Shown piece after piece: positions 6,397-14,725 of a stretch of DNA of 18,098 nucleotides (within the stretch, counting starts at the first letter, position 1; each line of letters opens with the position of its first letter). A program made the translations under genes and the position numbers. Location: NCBI GenBank assembly GCA_017303735.1, contig JAFLCF010000010.1, positions 28,567 to 46,664 on the forward strand, read 5' to 3'. Origin of the DNA: Anaerolineae bacterium (GTDB lineage Bacteria > Chloroflexota > Anaerolineae > Anaerolineales > Villigracilaceae). The notes under the pieces were generated by a model. It was given only the letters and a program-made list of their open reading frames with translations, was not told where the DNA came from and ran no database searches.

Positions 6397-9162
6397 ATGC
6401 GCCTGATACGTATCTTTCTTCTGATAATTTTTATTTTCTCCCTTGCGCCGGGTTCCACGTTGGCGCAAACTGCCACGCCGCCTGCCGCGGTGCGACTTGC
6501 CTTGGAGGCAATGTCGCCTGAGGAGCGAGTGGGGCAGTTGTTTTTGGTGAACTTTACCGGCATTGATACTGGGACTGAGTCGCAGATCTATAACCTGATC
6601 ACACGTTACCATGTGGGTGGAGTCGTATTAACGGCTGGGAACGACAACTTTAGTGCAGGCAATACTCTTGCGCAAACCTATCGTTTGATCGACGACCTGC
6701 AGCGCATGGAGTGGAATAATTCGACCACCCCGATCACAGACCCTTTGACGGGAAACCCGGTGCGATATGCCTATGTGCCGCTCTTTGTTGGGATTTCACA
6801 GGAAGGCGATGGTTACCCAACCGACCAGATCTTGGATGGGTTGACGCCCTTGCCAAGCGAGATGGCGGTCGGTGCGACATGGAATACGGAATTCTCTGAA
6901 AATGTGGGGGAGGTGCGGGGCAGCGAAATTTCTGCATTGGGCTTTAATTTATTTCTGGGTCCATCTTTAGATGTGTTGGAGACTCCCGCTGAGTCGGGCA
7001 GTGATTTGGGCGCGCGCGTTTTTGGTGGAGACCCATTCTGGGTTGGTGAAATGGGGCGCGCCTACGTGAACGGCTTGCATATCGGCTCGGATGGGAAGAT
7101 GCTGGTGATCGCCAAGCATTTCCCCGGTGCCGGTGGGGCAGACCGCCTGCCACAAGAAGAAGTTGCCACAGTGCGAAAATCACTCGAGCAATTGAAACAG
7201 GTGGAGTTTGCACCTTTCTTTGCAGTAACTGGCAATGCTGAAACTTCAACAGAAATAGTGGATGGCTTGCTTGTGTCTCACATCCGCTATCAGGGATTTC
7301 AAGGGAATATCCGCGCCACCACTCGCCCGATCAGTTTTGATCAACAGGCGTTGGGTCAAATCTTGACCTTGCCTGAATTTGCAGGCTGGTACAACGACGG
7401 CGGACTTTTGGTCAGCGATGATCTTGGCACGACGGCTGTGCGTGATTTTTACGTCACTGGCGGCGGACAATTCCTAGCGCGTGTTGCGGCTCGTGACTCT
7501 TTTCTCGCGGGGAATGACCTGCTTTATCTTGGAAATATCAAGGGCGACGATGCGCCTGATAGCTATACTTCGGTCGTTCGTACGCTTGAATTCTTCGCGC
7601 AGAAATACCGGGAAGATTCAGCATTTGCCCAACGAGTCGATGCTTCAGCGGCGCGCATCCTTGCCGCCAAACTTCGCTTGTACGATAACTTCACGATTAA
7701 CAACGTCCTCCGACCTGACCCGGAATCGACATTGAATCTTCCCGATCCTGAAGCTGCTGAGATCGGCACCCGTTCAGATGTCACCTTTCAGGTGGCGCGC
7801 AATGCCGCAACCCTGATCAGCCCAAGCCAACAAGATCTGGCATCGGTTTTGCCGCTGCCACCTCAACCAAGCGACCGGATCGTGTTCATCACCGATGCTG
7901 TCAGCGTGGCGCAATGTTCGCAGTGTGTGCCCAAGCCCCAGCTTGCGGCAGATGCGTTACAGAATGCCGTCTTACGATTGTATGGTCCGCAGAGCGGGAA
8001 TCAGGTGGAGGAGTTTCGTCTCAAATCCTACTCTTTTGACAACCTGCAAGCCTGGCTGGATGCGCCCGATGAAAATCAGTTCGTGACAGAAGATCTGGAA
8101 AATGCAGATTGGGTCGTGGTTTCGATCACTGATTCTGCAAAAGGTCAACCTGACCTGATCAGCCGTTTGTTGCGCGAGAGCCCAGCCATTTTCTTGAACA
8201 AGCAGTTGATCCTGTTTTCGTTTGGCGCGCCTTATTATTTTGATACGACCACCCTTTCGCGTTTCACGGCGTACTATGCGCTTTATAGCAAGCAACCCCA
8301 GTTTGTAGATGTAGCTGTGCGCTTGCTCTTTCAAGAGTTGACACCTGCCGGAGCTTCCCCTGTCTCGATTCCAGCTGTAGGGTATGACTTGATCGAGGTC
8401 ACGGCACCGAATCCGATTCAGATTATTCCGATCTTTCTGGACCTGCCACCTGCGCCTGTGACCCCAGGCTCTGGTCTTACGCCTGAAGCGACTCTCACTC
8501 CGCTCTTTCGGATCGGCGATACCATCTCGATTCGTACGGGCGTGATCCAGGACCATAATGGTAAACAAGTCCCGGATGGAACCGTGGTGCGCTTCTCGAT
8601 GTTGTTGACAGGCGAAGGCGGCGGTATTTTGCAACAAGTCGAATCAGTGACCACCGATGGAGTGGCGCGAGCATCCTTCGGTTTGGATAAACCCGGTTTG
8701 CTTGAAATTCGAGTTGCCAGCGAACCAGCGGTTATTTCGGAAGTGTTGCAGTTGGATGTTTCGCAATCGGGCGCGGTGGCTGTGACGGTGGTTGTGCCTG
8801 AGCTTACGCAATCGTCCGCGCCGACCCCGATGCCCTCTGTGACAGAAGAGCCCGATGCCTATGTGACCGAAGAAGGATATCCACGCGTTTCTGCCTGGGC
8901 AATTTCCATGATCTTCCTTCTTTTAGGTTCGGCAATGTTCTATGTACTGGCTTCACGCTTCGTCAAACCCACGCCTGCCTTGCGCTGGACGCTTGGTATG
9001 CTGTTAGGCGGCTTATTTGTCTATAACCTGCTGGCTTTCGGTGTATTCAACCTGCCCGACTGGTTGGCAGATGCAGGCGTGAACGGCGTCATCTATGCAA
9101 CCCTCTTTGGAGGAATGCTCGGTTTGTTGGGTGGCTGGTTTTGGTCTCGTATGGAAAAATAG
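6397..9162 (+). CDS. Exported membrane-anchored GH3-like protein with Ig-like domain
   Basis: The product has 921 residues. A signal peptide (MRLIRIFLLIIFIFSLAPG...LA) is followed by a GH3 N-terminal barrel: MSPEERVGQLFLVNF, HVGGVVL, KHFPG (240-244), LLVSHIRY and VSDDLGT (D341 at the GH3 nucleophile position). The GH3 C-terminal alpha/beta domain runs from about 450 to 665 and ends TPAGASPVSIPAVGYDL, as in two-domain NagZ-type proteins. An Ig-like/Big-1-like domain follows (about 708-788), then three transmembrane helices in the last 90 residues. GH3 enzymes of this branch remove beta-N-acetylglucosamine from peptidoglycan fragments. Here KHFPG is followed by AGGADRLP, so the usual GHGDT...DSH loop that supplies the acid/base His is shortened and lacks the His. 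Activity is therefore doubtful; binding or a changed mechanism is possible. It faces the outside of the membrane. Confidence 0.85.
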   Translation: MRLIRIFLLIIFIFSLAPGSTLAQTATPPAAVRLALEAMSPEERVGQLFLVNFTGIDTGTESQIYNLITRYHVGGVVLTAGNDNFSAGNTLAQTYRLIDDLQRMEWNNSTTPITDPLTGNPVRYAYVPLFVGISQEGDGYPTDQILDGLTPLPSEMAVGATWNTEFSENVGEVRGSEISALGFNLFLGPSLDVLETPAESGSDLGARVFGGDPFWVGEMGRAYVNGLHIGSDGKMLVIAKHFPGAGGADRLPQEEVATVRKSLEQLKQVEFAPFFAVTGNAETSTEIVDGLLVSHIRYQGFQGNIRATTRPISFDQQALGQILTLPEFAGWYNDGGLLVSDDLGTTAVRDFYVTGGGQFLARVAARDSFLAGNDLLYLGNIKGDDAPDSYTSVVRTLEFFAQKYREDSAFAQRVDASAARILAAKLRLYDNFTINNVLRPDPESTLNLPDPEAAEIGTRSDVTFQVARNAATLISPSQQDLASVLPLPPQPSDRIVFITDAVSVAQCSQCVPKPQLAADALQNAVLRLYGPQSGNQVEEFRLKSYSFDNLQAWLDAPDENQFVTEDLENADWVVVSITDSAKGQPDLISRLLRESPAIFLNKQLILFSFGAPYYFDTTTLSRFTAYYALYSKQPQFVDVAVRLLFQELTPAGASPVSIPAVGYDLIEVTAPNPIQIIPIFLDLPPAPVTPGSGLTPEATLTPLFRIGDTISIRTGVIQDHNGKQVPDGTVVRFSMLLTGEGGGILQQVESVTTDGVARASFGLDKPGLLEIRVASEPAVISEVLQLDVSQSGAVAVTVVVPELTQSSAPTPMPSVTEEPDAYVTEEGYPRVSAWAISMIFLLLGSAMFYVLASRFVKPTPALRWTLGMLLGGLFVYNLLAFGVFNLPDWLADAGVNGVIYATLFGGMLGLLGGWFWSRMEK

Positions 9163-9286
9163 TACTTTCAACTCATTTTTATCCGTTTAATTGGTGATAA
9201 CATTCTTTAGGGTGATATCCTTTTATGGATGTATTTATTTTACTGTTCATGATATGTAGACGAGCTACCAAGGAGAATATAATTTG

Positions 9287-10315
9287 ATGGAATCCAATGG
9301 TAAAGCAGGCAGGAAAGTGAAAGAAAACAAGGCAAAACAGCCGCCGATCCTTTTTGATAAAACACAGGCGATCATCAAAGATCTGACCCAAAAATTAGGC
9401 GGTACGCTTGTGACGTACTTTAATAATCCGCGCGGCAGTGTCTGTCACGACGATGTACTGGCTTTATTTGAGTTACTCGAAAAGATAGGCAAACAGGAAA
9501 AAATCTACCTTTTCATTAAATCCAGCGGTGGTAATGGACAGGCTTCGCTGCGCATTGTCAATTTATTGCGCCAATATTGTGATGAGGTCATCGCGGTCAT
9601 TCCGCTGGAATGTGCCTCTGCCGCCACCATGGTGACCCTGGGCGCGAATGAAATTCACATGGGACCAATGGCATACCTCACCTCAGTGGACACCTCCCTG
9701 ACCCACGCTCTTTCGCCCATTGACCGTGACAATGACCGTGTCAGCGTCAGCCTGGATGAATTGAACCGTGTTGTTAGGCTGTGGCAGGCTCAAGGGTCCG
9801 ATTCGAGCGAGAACCCTTATCAACAACTGTTCCAGCACGTGCATCCTTTGGTCATTGGCGCAGTGGATAGAGCCGAGTCGCTTTCCATCATGCTATGCAA
9901 AGAACTGCTTGCGTACCACATCAAGGAAGAGCGAGTAGCAGAGCAGATCGCCTCTACCCTAAACTCAAAATATCCTTCACACGGTTACCCGATCCTATTC
10001 GAAGAAGCACGCCGCATTGGGCTTAAAGTAAGTCACCTTACCCCTGAGATAAATTCACAGTTACTTGAACTCAATGAACTTTATAGTGAAATGGGTCAAC
10101 GCGCTACGACCGATTTTGATGACACCCATGCGCATGGCAACGAAATTCTCAACATCTGGGAATCAACCGACGTGCTTGTCTACTACCAGCAAGACAAAGA
10201 CTGGTTCTATCGCACTGAAGAACGCCGCTGGATCTCCCTCAACGATAATTCAAGCTGGCGGCGAAATGTGAAAGTAGGGAATCGAGTTGAAAAGTCTATT
10301 TTGCATATTGCTTGA
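9287..10315 (+). CDS. ClpP/crotonase-fold protease, SDH_sah (SppA-like) family
   Basis: The product is 342 residues from ATG 9287. A TTG one codon earlier at 9284 sits at better spacing from the AAGGAG at 9270-9275 and is a real alternative. No signal peptide or membrane helix is visible, so it is probably cytoplasmic. The N-terminus is Lys-rich. The fold is marked by FIKSSGGNGQASLRIVNLL (glycine loop 81-84), then PLECASAATMVTLGANEIHMGP, with S111 at the nucleophile position of ClpP/SppA relatives. The later helical part (YHIKEERVAEQIA, then SHGYPILFEEARRIGL) fits the serine dehydrogenase proteinase family (SDH_sah). The usual LGPIDPQ segment after the Ser reads LTSVDTS here. About 60 C-terminal residues rich in Trp and Tyr (ESTDVLVYYQQDKDWFYRT...) look like an added segment. 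Substrate unknown. Confidence 0.75.
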   Translation: MESNGKAGRKVKENKAKQPPILFDKTQAIIKDLTQKLGGTLVTYFNNPRGSVCHDDVLALFELLEKIGKQEKIYLFIKSSGGNGQASLRIVNLLRQYCDEVIAVIPLECASAATMVTLGANEIHMGPMAYLTSVDTSLTHALSPIDRDNDRVSVSLDELNRVVRLWQAQGSDSSENPYQQLFQHVHPLVIGAVDRAESLSIMLCKELLAYHIKEERVAEQIASTLNSKYPSHGYPILFEEARRIGLKVSHLTPEINSQLLELNELYSEMGQRATTDFDDTHAHGNEILNIWESTDVLVYYQQDKDWFYRTEERRWISLNDNSSWRRNVKVGNRVEKSILHIA

Positions 10316-10381
10316 GGAAAACAACCTTATTTTGAATATGGGTCGATAACCTCATTCTGTTATCATCCCCTCGATCTTTAT

Positions 10382-11767
10382 ATGGATTTTAATTCTCCTG
10401 TTTTTCTCTTCCTATTTCTGCCCATATTTATGCTCATCTATTATCTTTCTCCATTGCGGATAAAGATATTTGCAGGCATTGCGGGTGGTGTGCTTTTTTA
10501 CTCTTTTGGTAATCCTGATTACGTCTATTTAATTTTGGGTCTGGGATTGATTGCCTATGGGATCGGGCGAGGGATTGAGGCGTTTCGTGGACGGGCACCT
10601 TCGCTTTTGTTCTTGTGGGGCGGCATTGTAATAAATGTCTTTTTGATCATTGGGTTTAAGTTATGGAGCAATGGACCCTATCTTCTCGGCTTGTCTTTTC
10701 TGACCTTTCAAGTTATCAGCTATTTTGTAGAAGTTTATAACAAAAAGATTGAAGCAGAGAAGAATCTCTTATATTTTTTATTCTATATACTACTGTTTCC
10801 AAAAATCCCAGTTGGACCGATCACACGCTATAGTGAACTGCGCGACCAGATCCGTACGATACGAATTGAGCCGCAAGATGTAGCCGATGGCATTCGGCGG
10901 TTTATACGCGGATTTGCTAAAAAAGTACTTATTGCAGACACCTTGGGTAAGGTGGTTTCGCCGGTATTTAACCTGACATCTCCGACTGTGTCGCCTGAAA
11001 TTGCATGGTTGGTTCTGATTAGTTTTGCCCTTCAACTATATTTTGATTTTTCAGGGTACTGTGACATGGCGATCGGGCTGGGAAAAATGATGGGTTTTAA
11101 ATTTATTGAGAACTTCAATTTTCCTTATGTTTCGAAATCCATAAGTGAATTTTGGCGTCGTTGGCATATTTCACTTTCCAATTGGTTTCGCGACATAGTT
11201 TTTTACCCTCTTGAAAGACGACGTTTGAAATTTTTTGGGCAGCCATTCAACATAATGGTCGTGTTTTTGTTGACCGGGTTGTGGCATGGGCTGACTCTCA
11301 ATTTTGTGATATGGGGCGCCATCCATGGGTTTGCATTGGTCTTTGAATCCACTTCATTGGGACGTAAATTACGGAATGCTTGGCTGCCGATTCAACACAT
11401 CTATGCCCTTTTGGTCATTTTGGTCGGGTGGGTATTTTTCCGCTCCCCAACCCCTCATTTTGCATTTGTGTTTTTTCGAAGACTCTTAGGGGATACCCGC
11501 GGACTGGAACCTTTGCCCTTTGATGTGACAAGTCCGCTGCCATTCATTGAACCAAGCTACCTCATGGCATTAATAGTAGCTGTGTTTCTTTCCTTACCTT
11601 TGGGAGAATGGTTTAAAAGGATAAAACCGGGAATTTCCATAATGAGATTTAGTGAAGGTATTTATGGGCAAATTGCATCAGATGTAGTGATGATGATTTT
11701 CCTCCTTGCTTCCATCGCCGTCATGGCTGATTCAGGTTTTGTCCCCGCTATTTATGGGAATTTTTAA
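10382..11767 (+). CDS. AlgI-like MBOAT O-acyltransferase (polysaccharide O-acetylation)
   Basis: This encodes 461 residues, a polytopic membrane protein with about ten hydrophobic helices. It starts MDFNSPVFLFLFLPIF, the typical AlgI opening. The MBOAT signatures are FPKIPVGPITRY, LYFDFSGYCDMAIGLGKMMG, SISEFWRRWHISLSNWFRD (257-271) and TGLWHGLTLNFVIWG with the catalytic H302. AlgI/DltB-type proteins pass acetyl groups from a cytoplasmic donor across the membrane for O-acetylation of an exported polysaccharide. The next gene, one base after the stop, encodes the matching AlgJ/AlgX-like partner. No Shine-Dalgarno is visible before the ATG; TATCAT at 10361-10366 is a possible -10. Length and motifs are complete. 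The target polysaccharide is not indicated, as no polymer synthesis genes lie nearby. Confidence 0.93.
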   Translation: MDFNSPVFLFLFLPIFMLIYYLSPLRIKIFAGIAGGVLFYSFGNPDYVYLILGLGLIAYGIGRGIEAFRGRAPSLLFLWGGIVINVFLIIGFKLWSNGPYLLGLSFLTFQVISYFVEVYNKKIEAEKNLLYFLFYILLFPKIPVGPITRYSELRDQIRTIRIEPQDVADGIRRFIRGFAKKVLIADTLGKVVSPVFNLTSPTVSPEIAWLVLISFALQLYFDFSGYCDMAIGLGKMMGFKFIENFNFPYVSKSISEFWRRWHISLSNWFRDIVFYPLERRRLKFFGQPFNIMVVFLLTGLWHGLTLNFVIWGAIHGFALVFESTSLGRKLRNAWLPIQHIYALLVILVGWVFFRSPTPHFAFVFFRRLLGDTRGLEPLPFDVTSPLPFIEPSYLMALIVAVFLSLPLGEWFKRIKPGISIMRFSEGIYGQIASDVVMMIFLLASIAVMADSGFVPAIYGNF

Positions 11768-11768
11768 G

Positions 11769-12797
11769 ATGCAGAAACAGACTACAAAGTTGTACTCGAT
11801 CTTATTTGCCGTAGCATTTTTTGTGATCTTAAGTATGCAGTTAAGTGTACGCGATCTGACCTTACTCACCCTGCCTGAAAAATTTCTTTGGAGAAACGAC
11901 CTGATAAAGGCACTTAATAACGTTCGCTTTTATATAGGAGATAGGGTCTTCACCAATGCCATCATGGGTAGAGATGGGTGGATGTACTTAACCGCAGATA
12001 AGAGCATTGGAGACTATCAAAAAATAGTGAAGGTCAACCCCCGAGAAACTCGATCTTCGCTCGAGAACCTTGCCGCATTTAACGAGTGGGTTGAAAAGAA
12101 TGGAGGAAGCCTCTTTTGGGTTGTAGCGCCCGATAAGCATACAATCTATCCGCAATTTATGCCTGATGAGATCCCAGTATTGGGTGAATTCTCCCGTTTC
12201 GATAGAGTGCTGATCCAATGGATGGAACTTGGGCTAGACGTAGAGTTAATAGACCTGCGTGCCCCACTAACGGAAGCAAGTACTGATTATCAGGTGTATC
12301 AAAAAGGAGATACGCATTGGAATTGTATTGGTGCATATTATGCTTATCAGGAAGTAATTGGCAGAATTTCCACAATGTATCCCGATGTTACACCATACTC
12401 GTTGGATGATTATGAAATTAAGTATTTAGATCCAGGGATACGCGATATTCCCGGAATGTTGGGCATTCAGTACCTCGAAGATGGGGTGGTGCTATCGCCA
12501 AAATACAGCCCAAACCGACTAATCGCAGAGGAAATTAAACTTGAATACAAAGGTTCTGCTCGAGTTGTTGAAAATGAAAGAAAAGATCTGCCAACGGCAT
12601 TGGTAATTCATGATTCTTTTTATCCCGCATGCTTCAATTATTTTTTTGAACAACACTTTAGCCATACATATTCAATTTCGTATGCATCTGTAAAAAACTA
12701 TGCTGATCTAATTGAAGAACAAAAAGCCGATATAGTTATTATTGAGACTGTTGAAAGATATCTTGTTACACGATTAAGCTATATTAATAGCAAATAG
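11769..12797 (+). CDS. AlgJ/AlgX-like SGNH acetyltransferase partner of the MBOAT
   Basis: The product is 342 residues from ATG 11769, one base after the MBOAT stop, so translation is likely coupled. The frame is open further upstream inside the MBOAT gene, but MQKQTTKLYSILFAVAFFVIL is a clear signal anchor and marks the start. The periplasmic domain has GRDGWMYL, WVVAPDKHTIYP, QKGDTHWN (D181 and H183 of the DxHxW motif) and VIHDSFY (D282, S283), the Asp-His and Ser of the AlgX/AlgJ SGNH-like fold. These proteins receive acetyl groups from the MBOAT and transfer them to the polysaccharide outside the membrane. The gene is A+T-rich: I count 20 G+C of 60 in 12301-12360 and 19 of 60 in 12661-12720, against 35 of 60 in glnA at 16381-16440. 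This suggests recent acquisition or relaxed codon use. Confidence 0.88.
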   Translation: MQKQTTKLYSILFAVAFFVILSMQLSVRDLTLLTLPEKFLWRNDLIKALNNVRFYIGDRVFTNAIMGRDGWMYLTADKSIGDYQKIVKVNPRETRSSLENLAAFNEWVEKNGGSLFWVVAPDKHTIYPQFMPDEIPVLGEFSRFDRVLIQWMELGLDVELIDLRAPLTEASTDYQVYQKGDTHWNCIGAYYAYQEVIGRISTMYPDVTPYSLDDYEIKYLDPGIRDIPGMLGIQYLEDGVVLSPKYSPNRLIAEEIKLEYKGSARVVENERKDLPTALVIHDSFYPACFNYFFEQHFSHTYSISYASVKNYADLIEEQKADIVIIETVERYLVTRLSYINSK

Positions 12798-12880
12798 CTA
12801 GGAAAAAAACTCATAAAAAGGAGGCGAAATACCAGTTCATACCTTCTTTTGGGAATAGGGGATTTTAGGCTGAATTTCAT

Positions 12881-12902
12881 TGCAAAACCTTTGCAAAACC
12901 TT
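12881..12902 (+). repeat. 11-bp tandem direct repeat overlapping a promoter
   Basis: TGCAAAACCTT occurs twice in direct succession (12881-12891 and 12892-12902). The second copy contains the -35 box of the promoter below. An 11-bp period is about one helical turn, as in operator sites read by a dimer or in tandem on one DNA face. It could also be chance slippage. Confidence 0.6.
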
Positions 12903-12918
12903 TACGAAGTGGTAGAAT
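12891..12918 (+). promoter_or_regulatory. Promoter of the peroxiredoxin-ABC transporter operon
   Basis: TTGCAA (12891-12896), a 16-base spacer and TAGAAT (12913-12918) form a good sigma-70-type promoter. The start site would be near 12925, leaving about 20 bases before the ATG at 12946 with AAAGG (12936-12940) as ribosome-binding site. Confidence 0.55.
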
Positions 12919-12945
12919 ACCTTATCTGTAATCGAAAAGGTACTC

Positions 12946-13545
12946 ATGCCAAACAAACTCCAACTCAAGTTCAACGACCCAGCTCCCAACCTGACCCTGC
13001 TCAACGGGGACGGAAATCCAATTCAGCTTTCATCTCTTTGGAAAAACAAGGTGGTGGTGCTTGCCTTCACCCGTCACTTTGGATGTCCGCAATGTAAAGA
13101 AATGGTGGACCAACTGATCGACGCGCATCAGACCCTAGCCGAGGCTGGGTTGCTGCTTGCGATCGTTTCCCACGCCTCTGCCGAAGCCGCCAAAGCCTTC
13201 TGTGACCTGCGCGCGCCTGATGCCCTCTGCCTTGCCGACCCTGACCGCTCTGCCTATAAAGCCTATGGCTTATATCGCGGCAGCTTCTGGCAGACGCTTC
13301 TCTCGCCCAATATCTGGAGATCCAATCGCAGGCTTGCGCGTCAAAAAGGATTTAAACCCGAAGTGCCGCATGCCGGGCAGGATGCCTACCAAATGTCTGG
13401 CACCTTCGTCATCGGCACAGACGGAAGAATCCGTTTACCCTATTATTACGAAGATATCGCCGATCATCCTCCTGTAGACCTGCTCCTGCACGGCATCATG
13501 GGTGTGGATTGGAAAAAGCCCTTCGATTCGAAACCCCTGGTATAG
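12946..13545 (+). CDS. Peroxiredoxin-like protein (AhpC/TSA-2, PRXL2-type)
   Basis: The product has 199 residues, cytoplasmic, with no signal peptide. The thioredoxin fold shows in PAPNLTLLNGDGNPIQLSSLW, then VVVLAFTRHFGCPQCKEM with C47-x-x-C50, a later YKAYGLYRG and the cis-Pro-like MSGTFVIGTDGRI. The FxRxFGCxxC form is that of the AhpC/TSA_2 (PRXL2/FAM213, SelL-like) group rather than classic AhpC, so it may reduce peroxides or act as a thiol oxidoreductase; the substrate is unproven. It is the first gene of an apparent operon: the permease starts 17 bases after its stop and the ATPase follows. It has its own promoter and a ribosome-binding site (AAAGG, 5 bases before ATG). Confidence 0.85.
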   Translation: MPNKLQLKFNDPAPNLTLLNGDGNPIQLSSLWKNKVVVLAFTRHFGCPQCKEMVDQLIDAHQTLAEAGLLLAIVSHASAEAAKAFCDLRAPDALCLADPDRSAYKAYGLYRGSFWQTLLSPNIWRSNRRLARQKGFKPEVPHAGQDAYQMSGTFVIGTDGRIRLPYYYEDIADHPPVDLLLHGIMGVDWKKPFDSKPLV

Positions 13546-13562
13546 AAAGTACGAAAAAAAAT

Positions 13563-14723
13563 ATGCAAACCATTTACCTTGCAACCTACCTTGCTCTCAA
13601 AGAAGTATTCCGCAACCGCGGACGATTTTTGTTGGTGGCATTGGTTATTGCGCTGATTACTCTGCTTGTGCTTTTCATTGCTGCTCTGGGTGAAGGGCTT
13701 GGCAATGGCAACCGTCAATATGTGTCAAACCTCGATGCGCAATTGATCGTGTTTTTGGAAAAATCTGACTACATCATTTCATCCAGCCGACTCGAAACAA
13801 ATACCGCCCGCTCCATTCGCCGTGTCGAAGGCGTGGAAGATGCCGGAGCGATTTACACTTCCAGCACAGAGATCACTTTGCCGGAAGAACCACTCAAAGT
13901 ATCTTTATTGGGAGTCGAACCGGGTAGACCTGGCATGCCGCCCATTGTAGAGGGACGTGAATTCCGCACTGGCGAAGCGCGTGAAGCCGTGATCGACCGG
14001 AATGTTGCCTTGCGTTCTGAAATAAAGGTAGGTGATACCATTGAGATCCGCTCTACTCAAGGCACCGAGGACGAATTTTATGAATTGAAAGTAGTTGGTT
14101 TGGTAGAAGGACAATCCTATTTTTTCCAGCCGACGATCTTTGTGCCGCCGGTGACCTGGGAAAAGATCCGCCCGCAATCTGACTCGGATATGTCCAGTGA
14201 TACGCCTTTCCCGAACATTATTGCCGTCAAATTGCAAGACCCGACCAAAATGGAGGAAATGTCTGCTCGCTTGATCGAACGTGTCCCCAATATCGAAGCG
14301 GCAGATATACAGACCACCATCAATAACATTCCTGGCTATTCTGCCCAGCAAGGCACGGTGCAGACTCAAGGTGTTTTTACATTGCTGATTGGCATTCTTG
14401 TCATTGGGGGCTTCTTCCAAATTCAGATTCTGCAAAAAGTACCCCAGATCGGTGTATTGAAAGCCATCGGCTCTGCTAATGGAATGGTCGGACTTTCGGC
14501 GGTGATACAGATCATTGTGGTGACAGCCATGGGTGTCGGCATTGGCGGCGGGCTGACGTATCTTTTCTCGCTCGGCTTCCCGCCCACCATTCCACTTGTG
14601 TTCAATGGCTTCAACTCTCTCGTTGCCATCATCCTGCTCTTACTGATCGGACCGATCGGCGGAATGGTCTCCATCGTGTACGCAGTTCGTATCGAGCCGC
14701 TTAAGGCGCTCAGGTTAGGCTAG
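13563..14723 (+). CDS. ABC transporter permease, MacB/FtsX type
   Basis: The product has 386 residues from ATG 13563 (MQTIYLATYLALKEVFRNRG). An in-frame ATG at 13509 lies inside the previous gene and is less likely. One N-terminal transmembrane helix (FLLVALVIALITLLVLFIAA) is followed by about 220 residues outside the membrane with the MacB periplasmic-core pattern (SLLGVEPG, REAVIDRNVA, VGDTIEIRS). Three C-terminal helices close the protein, with GVLKAIGSANGMV between the first two and IEPLKALRLG at the end, the FtsX-domain hallmark. Such permeases do not carry substrates through a channel; they transmit ATP-driven movement to the outer domain, exporting or extracting peptides, lipids or lipoproteins. 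It is coupled to the ATPase gene two bases downstream. Confidence 0.9.
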   Translation: MQTIYLATYLALKEVFRNRGRFLLVALVIALITLLVLFIAALGEGLGNGNRQYVSNLDAQLIVFLEKSDYIISSSRLETNTARSIRRVEGVEDAGAIYTSSTEITLPEEPLKVSLLGVEPGRPGMPPIVEGREFRTGEAREAVIDRNVALRSEIKVGDTIEIRSTQGTEDEFYELKVVGLVEGQSYFFQPTIFVPPVTWEKIRPQSDSDMSSDTPFPNIIAVKLQDPTKMEEMSARLIERVPNIEAADIQTTINNIPGYSAQQGTVQTQGVFTLLIGILVIGGFFQIQILQKVPQIGVLKAIGSANGMVGLSAVIQIIVVTAMGVGIGGGLTYLFSLGFPPTIPLVFNGFNSLVAIILLLLIGPIGGMVSIVYAVRIEPLKALRLG

Positions 14724-14725
14724 TT

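Noticed and set aside
9278..9283. TATAAT directly before the SDH_sah-like gene
   Set aside because: It is only 3 bases from the ATG and downstream of a good AAGGAG, so a start site from it would fall inside the gene. It is probably chance.
10304..10340. Imperfect inverted repeat (CATATT...AATATG) at the end of the SDH_sah-like gene as a terminator
   Set aside because: The arms are interrupted by unequal internal loops and there is no T-tract, so it is too weak to call.
12818..12857. Strong AAGGAGG at 12818-12824 after the AlgJ-like gene
   Set aside because: No ATG, GTG or TTG lies at the right distance; the only codon there is ATA, giving a nine-residue frame. It may be chance or a relic, but no gene can be supported.
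12849..13097. 82-residue frame starting with TTG before the peroxiredoxin-like gene
   Set aside because: It runs through the promoter and then overlaps the peroxiredoxin-like gene in another frame, and it has no recognisable domain or ribosome-binding site.
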